In this document: positions 40,790 to 44,523 of the stretch, piece after piece
Layout: each line of letters starts with the position of its first letter
Position numbering within the stretch: the stretch's first letter is position 1
Source of the DNA: an uncultured Roseburia sp.
GTDB lineage: Bacteria > Bacillota > Clostridia > Lachnospirales > Lachnospiraceae
Direction: 5' to 3'
Assembly: GCA_947246475.1 (NCBI GenBank)
Contig: CAMXSH010000016.1
Span: forward strand, 1 to 44,523
Length of the DNA: 44,523 nt
Notes under the pieces: model-generated
What the model was told of the DNA's origin: nothing
Databases searched by the model: none
Seen by the model: the letters and a program-made list of their open reading frames with translations, nothing else
Made by a program: the position numbers and the translations under genes

Positions 40790-43700
40790 ATGGCTAGAGC
40801 AAAACAATCCATGGATGGAAATACAGCTGCCGCTCATGTCGCGTATGCGTACACAGAAGTTGCTGGTATTTATCCGATCACCCCTTCCAGCCCGATGGCA
40901 GACACTGTTGATATGTGGTCTGCAGCAGGTCAGAAGAACATTTTTGGAAACACAGTTAAAGTAGTAGAGATGCAGTCTGAGGCAGGTGCAGCAGGTACCG
41001 TACACGGTTCCCTGGCAGCTGGTGCCCTTACAACAACATTTACTGCTTCACAGGGACTTCTTCTTATGATTCCTAATATGTATAAGATTGCTGCTGAGCA
41101 GCTCCCTTGTGTATTTGATGTATCCGCACGTACCGTATCGACACAGTCCCTGAATATCTTCGGTGACCACAGTGACGTATACGCATGTCGTCAGACAGGT
41201 TTTGCCATGCTTGCTGAGACAAATCCGCAGGAAGTTATGGATCTTAGCCCTGTAGCACATCTTGCTGCCCTGGAGGGAAAAGTTCCTTTCATTAATTTCT
41301 TTGATGGATTCCGTACATCCCATGAGATCCAGAAGATCGAAAAATGGGACTATGAAGATCTGAAAGAAATGTGTCCGATGGATGCCGTTGAAGAATTCCG
41401 TGCCCATGCCCTGAATCCAGAGCATCCGGCAATGCGTGGTTCCCATGAAAATGGTGACGTATTCTTCCAGCACCGTGAGGCATGTAACACCGTTTATGAT
41501 GCGTTACCGGCTGTTGTTGAAAAATATATGGGTAAAGTCAATGAAAAACTTGGCACAGACTATGATCTTTTCAATTATTATGGTGCACCAGACGCTGACC
41601 GCGTGATCATCGCGATGGGATCCATCTGTGACGTGGCAGAAGAGGTGATTGATTACCTGACAGCAAAGGGTGAGAAAGTCGGACTGATTAAAGTACGTCT
41701 GTACCGTCCATGGTCTTCTGAGCACATCCTCAAAGTAATTCCGAAGACAGCAAAGAAGATCGCTGTGCTTGACCGTACAAAAGAGCCTGGTTCTCTTGGT
41801 GAGCCTCTTTACATTGATGTGGCTACGACACTTCGCGAGGCAGGCATGAATGATGTCGTGCTGACTGGTGGACGTTATGGTCTTGGTTCCAAGGATACAC
41901 CGCCTTCATCCATTTTCGCTATCTACAAAGAGCTGGAAAAGGATGCTCCAAAAGCCCGCTTCACCATCGGTATCGTGGATGATGTGACAAACCTGAGTCT
42001 GCCAGAGGTTAAGCCGGCTCCGATCACATCTGCTCCTGGTACTAAAGAGTGTAAGTTCTGGGGTCTTGGCGGAGACGGTACTGTTGGTGCGAATAAGAAC
42101 TCCACAAAGATCATCGGTGACCACACAGATAAATATATTCAGGCATACTTCCAGTATGACTCTAAGAAGACCGGAGGTATCACGATCTCCCATCTTCGTT
42201 TCGGTGATAACCCGATCAAGAGCCCATACTATATCAACCAGGCGGACTTCGTAGCCTGCCACAACCCATCTTATGTGGTAAAAGGCTATAAGATGGTGCA
42301 GGATGTAAAACCGGGCGGAATCTTTATGATCAACTGCCAGTGGTCTGACGAAGAGCTGAATAAGCATATGCCTGCAGAATCAAAGAAATATATCGCAGAA
42401 AACAACATACAGCTTTATACCATCAACGCGATTGATAAGGCGATCGAGATCGGTATGGGCAAACGTACCAATACGATCCTTCAGTCCGCATTCTTCAAGC
42501 TGGCTGACATTATGCCGATCGATGAGGCTGTTGAATACATGAAAGCAGCTGCTAAGAAATCCTACTCCAAGAAGGGTGACGCAGTGGTAGAGATGAACTA
42601 CAAAGCCATCGACGCCGGTGTGGATGCTGTACATAAAGTAGAAGTTCCAGCTTCCTGGGCTAATCCAGAAGCAGACGCTCCAGCCAAAGAGCTGACAGGA
42701 CGTCCAGAGGTAGTGAAGATGGTGAAAGATCTTCTTGAGCCGATCTCTCTTATGGATGGTGACAGCCTTCCGGTATCTGCATTCAAAGATATCGCCGACG
42801 GACAGTTTGAGATTGGTGCTTCCGCTTACGAGAAACGTGGTACTGCTGTAATGGTTCCACAGTGGGATCCTTCGGTATGTGCTCAGTGTAACAGCTGTGC
42901 TTTCGTATGTTCCCACGCTACACTTCGTCCATTCATTCTGAATGCAGAGGAAGTAGCAGCCGCACCATCCCAGATCAAGCTTGCTGATTCCAAGCATGCG
43001 ACAGCTGAGGGAATGAAGTATACCATGAGCGTATCTCCTTTGGATTGTATGGGATGTGGTGAGTGTGTGACCGTATGTCCTGCTGCTGAGAAAGGCGCTC
43101 TCAAGATGGTTCCACAGGAATCACAGGCAGAGGAGCAGCCAGTATTTGATTATCTGGTAGAAAATGTTGGAAAGAAAGACATCAAACCGGTATTTACCGA
43201 TGCTACACCAATCGGTTCCCAGTACAATCAGCCGCTTCTTGAGTTCTCTGGAAGCTGTGCGGGCTGTGCCGAGACATCTTATGCAAGACTGATCACCCAG
43301 CTCTTTGGTGAGCAGATGTACATTTCTAACGCTACAGGATGTTCCTCCATCTGGGGTGGTCCTGCTGCTACATCACCATACACTGTAAACAAAGACTCCA
43401 AACAGGGTCCGGCATGGTCCAACTCTCTGTTTGAGGACAATGCAGAGCACGGTCTTGGTATGTATCTTGGTCAGAAGGTTCTCCGTGACCAGGCGATTGA
43501 TAAGGTAAAAGAATTGGCAGCTTCCGAGAAGGCTTCTGCTGAACTGAAGGCTGCTGTAGATAAGTTCCTTGAGACAAAGGATGATACAAAGGCAAATGCA
43601 CCAGCGGCAAAGGCTATGATCGCTGAGATCGAGAAAGCTGCGGCTGCAGGATGTGATCTTTCCAAAGAAATCCTTGACAAGAAACAGTATCTCGCTAAGA

Positions 43701-44356
43701 AGTCCGTATGGATCTTAGGTGGTGACGGATGGGCTTATGATATCGGTTTCGGTGGATTAGACCATGTACTTGCTTCCGGCGAGAACGTAAATGTTATGGT
43801 ATTTGATACAGAGATGTACTCCAATACCGGCGGTCAGGCTTCTAAGGCTTCCAACATCGGTGAAGTTTGTCAGTTTGCTGCTGCTGGTAAAGAGATCGGC
43901 AAGAAGAGCCTTGCAGAGATCGCTATGAGTTATGGATATGTATACGTTGCCCAGATCGCTCTTGGCGCAAATCCTGCCCAGGCTGTCAAAGCGATCGCAG
44001 AGGCAGAGGCTTACAACGGTCCATCCCTGATTATCGGATACGCTCCATGTGAGCTCCACGGTATTGCCAAGGGTGGTATGAACCACTGCCAGGATGAGAT
44101 GAAGAAAGCAGTTAAGTCTGGTTATTGGAATCTCTTTAGCTTTAATCCAGAGCTTAAGGCAGAAGGAAAGAATCCATTTACCCTGACATCCAAAGAGGGT
44201 GATGGATCCTATCAGGATTTCCTCAACAACGAGGCACGTTATACACGTCTTGTTAAGCCATTCCCAGAAAGAGCAGAGAGACTCTTTAAGGAATCCGAAG
44301 AGGCTGCAAAGGCACGTTATGAGCATCTGCAGAAGCTGGTAGAGCTTTATAAATAA
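40790..44356 (+). CDS. nifJ: pyruvate:ferredoxin (flavodoxin) oxidoreductase
   Basis: A 1188-aa single-chain PFOR that converts pyruvate and CoA to acetyl-CoA, CO2 and reduced ferredoxin, the central fermentative step. The N-terminal pyrimidine-binding domain starts with AYTEVAGIYPITPSSPMAD. The CoA/domain III and gamma regions follow. The ferredoxin domain binds two clusters: CAQCNSCAFVC (697-707) and CMGCGECVTVC (753-763). The proximal cluster ligands start at C823 and C826 (GSCAGCAETS). The ThDP motif is GGDGWAYDIGFGG with the following NTGGQ. Length is normal. AAGGAGG precedes the ATG. Codon choice is strikingly restricted compared with its neighbours, suggesting very high expression. It is monocistronic and ends in a strong terminator. 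Confidence 0.98.
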   Translation: MARAKQSMDGNTAAAHVAYAYTEVAGIYPITPSSPMADTVDMWSAAGQKNIFGNTVKVVEMQSEAGAAGTVHGSLAAGALTTTFTASQGLLLMIPNMYKIAAEQLPCVFDVSARTVSTQSLNIFGDHSDVYACRQTGFAMLAETNPQEVMDLSPVAHLAALEGKVPFINFFDGFRTSHEIQKIEKWDYEDLKEMCPMDAVEEFRAHALNPEHPAMRGSHENGDVFFQHREACNTVYDALPAVVEKYMGKVNEKLGTDYDLFNYYGAPDADRVIIAMGSICDVAEEVIDYLTAKGEKVGLIKVRLYRPWSSEHILKVIPKTAKKIAVLDRTKEPGSLGEPLYIDVATTLREAGMNDVVLTGGRYGLGSKDTPPSSIFAIYKELEKDAPKARFTIGIVDDVTNLSLPEVKPAPITSAPGTKECKFWGLGGDGTVGANKNSTKIIGDHTDKYIQAYFQYDSKKTGGITISHLRFGDNPIKSPYYINQADFVACHNPSYVVKGYKMVQDVKPGGIFMINCQWSDEELNKHMPAESKKYIAENNIQLYTINAIDKAIEIGMGKRTNTILQSAFFKLADIMPIDEAVEYMKAAAKKSYSKKGDAVVEMNYKAIDAGVDAVHKVEVPASWANPEADAPAKELTGRPEVVKMVKDLLEPISLMDGDSLPVSAFKDIADGQFEIGASAYEKRGTAVMVPQWDPSVCAQCNSCAFVCSHATLRPFILNAEEVAAAPSQIKLADSKHATAEGMKYTMSVSPLDCMGCGECVTVCPAAEKGALKMVPQESQAEEQPVFDYLVENVGKKDIKPVFTDATPIGSQYNQPLLEFSGSCAGCAETSYARLITQLFGEQMYISNATGCSSIWGGPAATSPYTVNKDSKQGPAWSNSLFEDNAEHGLGMYLGQKVLRDQAIDKVKELAASEKASAELKAAVDKFLETKDDTKANAPAAKAMIAEIEKAAAAGCDLSKEILDKKQYLAKKSVWILGGDGWAYDIGFGGLDHVLASGENVNVMVFDTEMYSNTGGQASKASNIGEVCQFAAAGKEIGKKSLAEIAMSYGYVYVAQIALGANPAQAVKAIAEAEAYNGPSLIIGYAPCELHGIAKGGMNHCQDEMKKAVKSGYWNLFSFNPELKAEGKNPFTLTSKEGDGSYQDFLNNEARYTRLVKPFPERAERLFKESEEAAKARYEHLQKLVELYK

Positions 44357-44409
44357 TTTATTAGTACCGACAAGCTAATATAAAGAGGCATATTGTGCCT
44401 GTCATACAG

Positions 44410-44450
44410 AAGAGTTCTTTTCAGATGACAACATTTGAAAAGGACTCTTT
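44410..44450 (+). terminator. terminator of nifJ
   Basis: AAGAGT-T-CTTTTCA-G-ATG pairs with CAT-T-TGAAAAG-G-ACTCTT around an ACAA loop: 18 bp with two G-U wobbles, followed by TCTATAAAT. A smaller AGGCA/TGCCT hairpin lies before it at 44386-44400. Confidence 0.85.
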
Positions 44451-44523
44451 CTATAAATATATCCATTTGAGGAGCATTCCTGTTAAGTAACAAGTAGCAG
44501 ATTTGCAAAAAATGAGTGCCTGA
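44451..44523. other. window edge, no gene seen
   Basis: AT-rich sequence after the nifJ terminator. It holds no start codon with a convincing open frame; the last ATG (about 44512) meets TGA at once. It may be the upstream region of the next gene. Confidence 0.4.

Overview
The window looks like a chromosome segment of a Gram-positive anaerobe of the Lachnospiraceae (Clostridia). The evidence is a large single-chain pyruvate:ferredoxin oxidoreductase, strong AAGGAGG ribosome sites with frequent GTG/TTG starts, a SerA of the DFP subclass, a SpoIIM-like membrane protein, secreted glycosidases with BIG2/Fn3-type modules, and GntR (YtrA-type)-controlled ABC genes. The species cannot be named from sequence alone. 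No tRNA, rRNA, CRISPR array, intact transposase or origin was seen.

Layout. (1) Positions 1-2700 are AT-rich and accessory: a small putative immunity protein on the minus strand, scraps that resemble a decayed conjugative element, a self-regulated TetR / Fe-S-type flavoprotein pair behind a promoter with two identical-format operators, a frameshifted Cys-rich KTR zinc-ribbon gene, and a GNAT acetyltransferase. (2) 2818-8413 holds a SpoIIM-like protein and a four-gene ABC system (GldA-like ATPase, GldF-like permease, GldG-like auxiliary protein, DUF4340 protein). (3) 8458-9873 is cysS with its own promoter and terminator. (4) 10019-15044 is a two-gene secreted glycan-active operon: a right-handed beta-helix protein and a GH43-CBM6-Fn3 enzyme, each with an unusually basic module. 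(5) 15317-16293 is a divergent XRE regulator / VanZ-family pair with overlapping promoters. (6) 16382-23389 is amino-acid synthesis: leuB, ilvD, ilvB (branched chain), then serC, serA (serine). (7) 23495-26246 is a three-gene ABC importer (lipoprotein, permease, ATPase). (8) 26385-32163 holds folC, a Na/Pi cotransporter preceded by four PHO-box-like hexamers at 11-bp spacing, a HAD phosphatase whose promoter and first 13 codons are perfectly triplicated, an SGNH hydrolase and another HAD phosphatase. (9) 32229-38523 is cell-division and envelope functions: a zapA homologue with a long coiled coil, a U32/DUF3656 protein, a frameshifted FtsW/RodA gene, a class B penicillin-binding protein and a Nudix hydrolase. 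(10) 38599-40527 on the minus strand is a GntR-ABC operon with a 36-bp palindrome upstream. (11) 40790-44356 is nifJ (PFOR), probably highly expressed.

The observations that most deserve checking are the PHO-box array, the perfect 106-bp triplication at the HAD gene, the FtsW/RodA frameshift beside its partner PBP, the 36-bp palindrome between gntR and nifJ, the basic modules shared by the two secreted enzymes, and the traces of a decayed integrative element at the left end. I do not see a clearly new defence or mobile system. The least characterised coding unit is the GldA/F/G-DUF4340 ABC operon.
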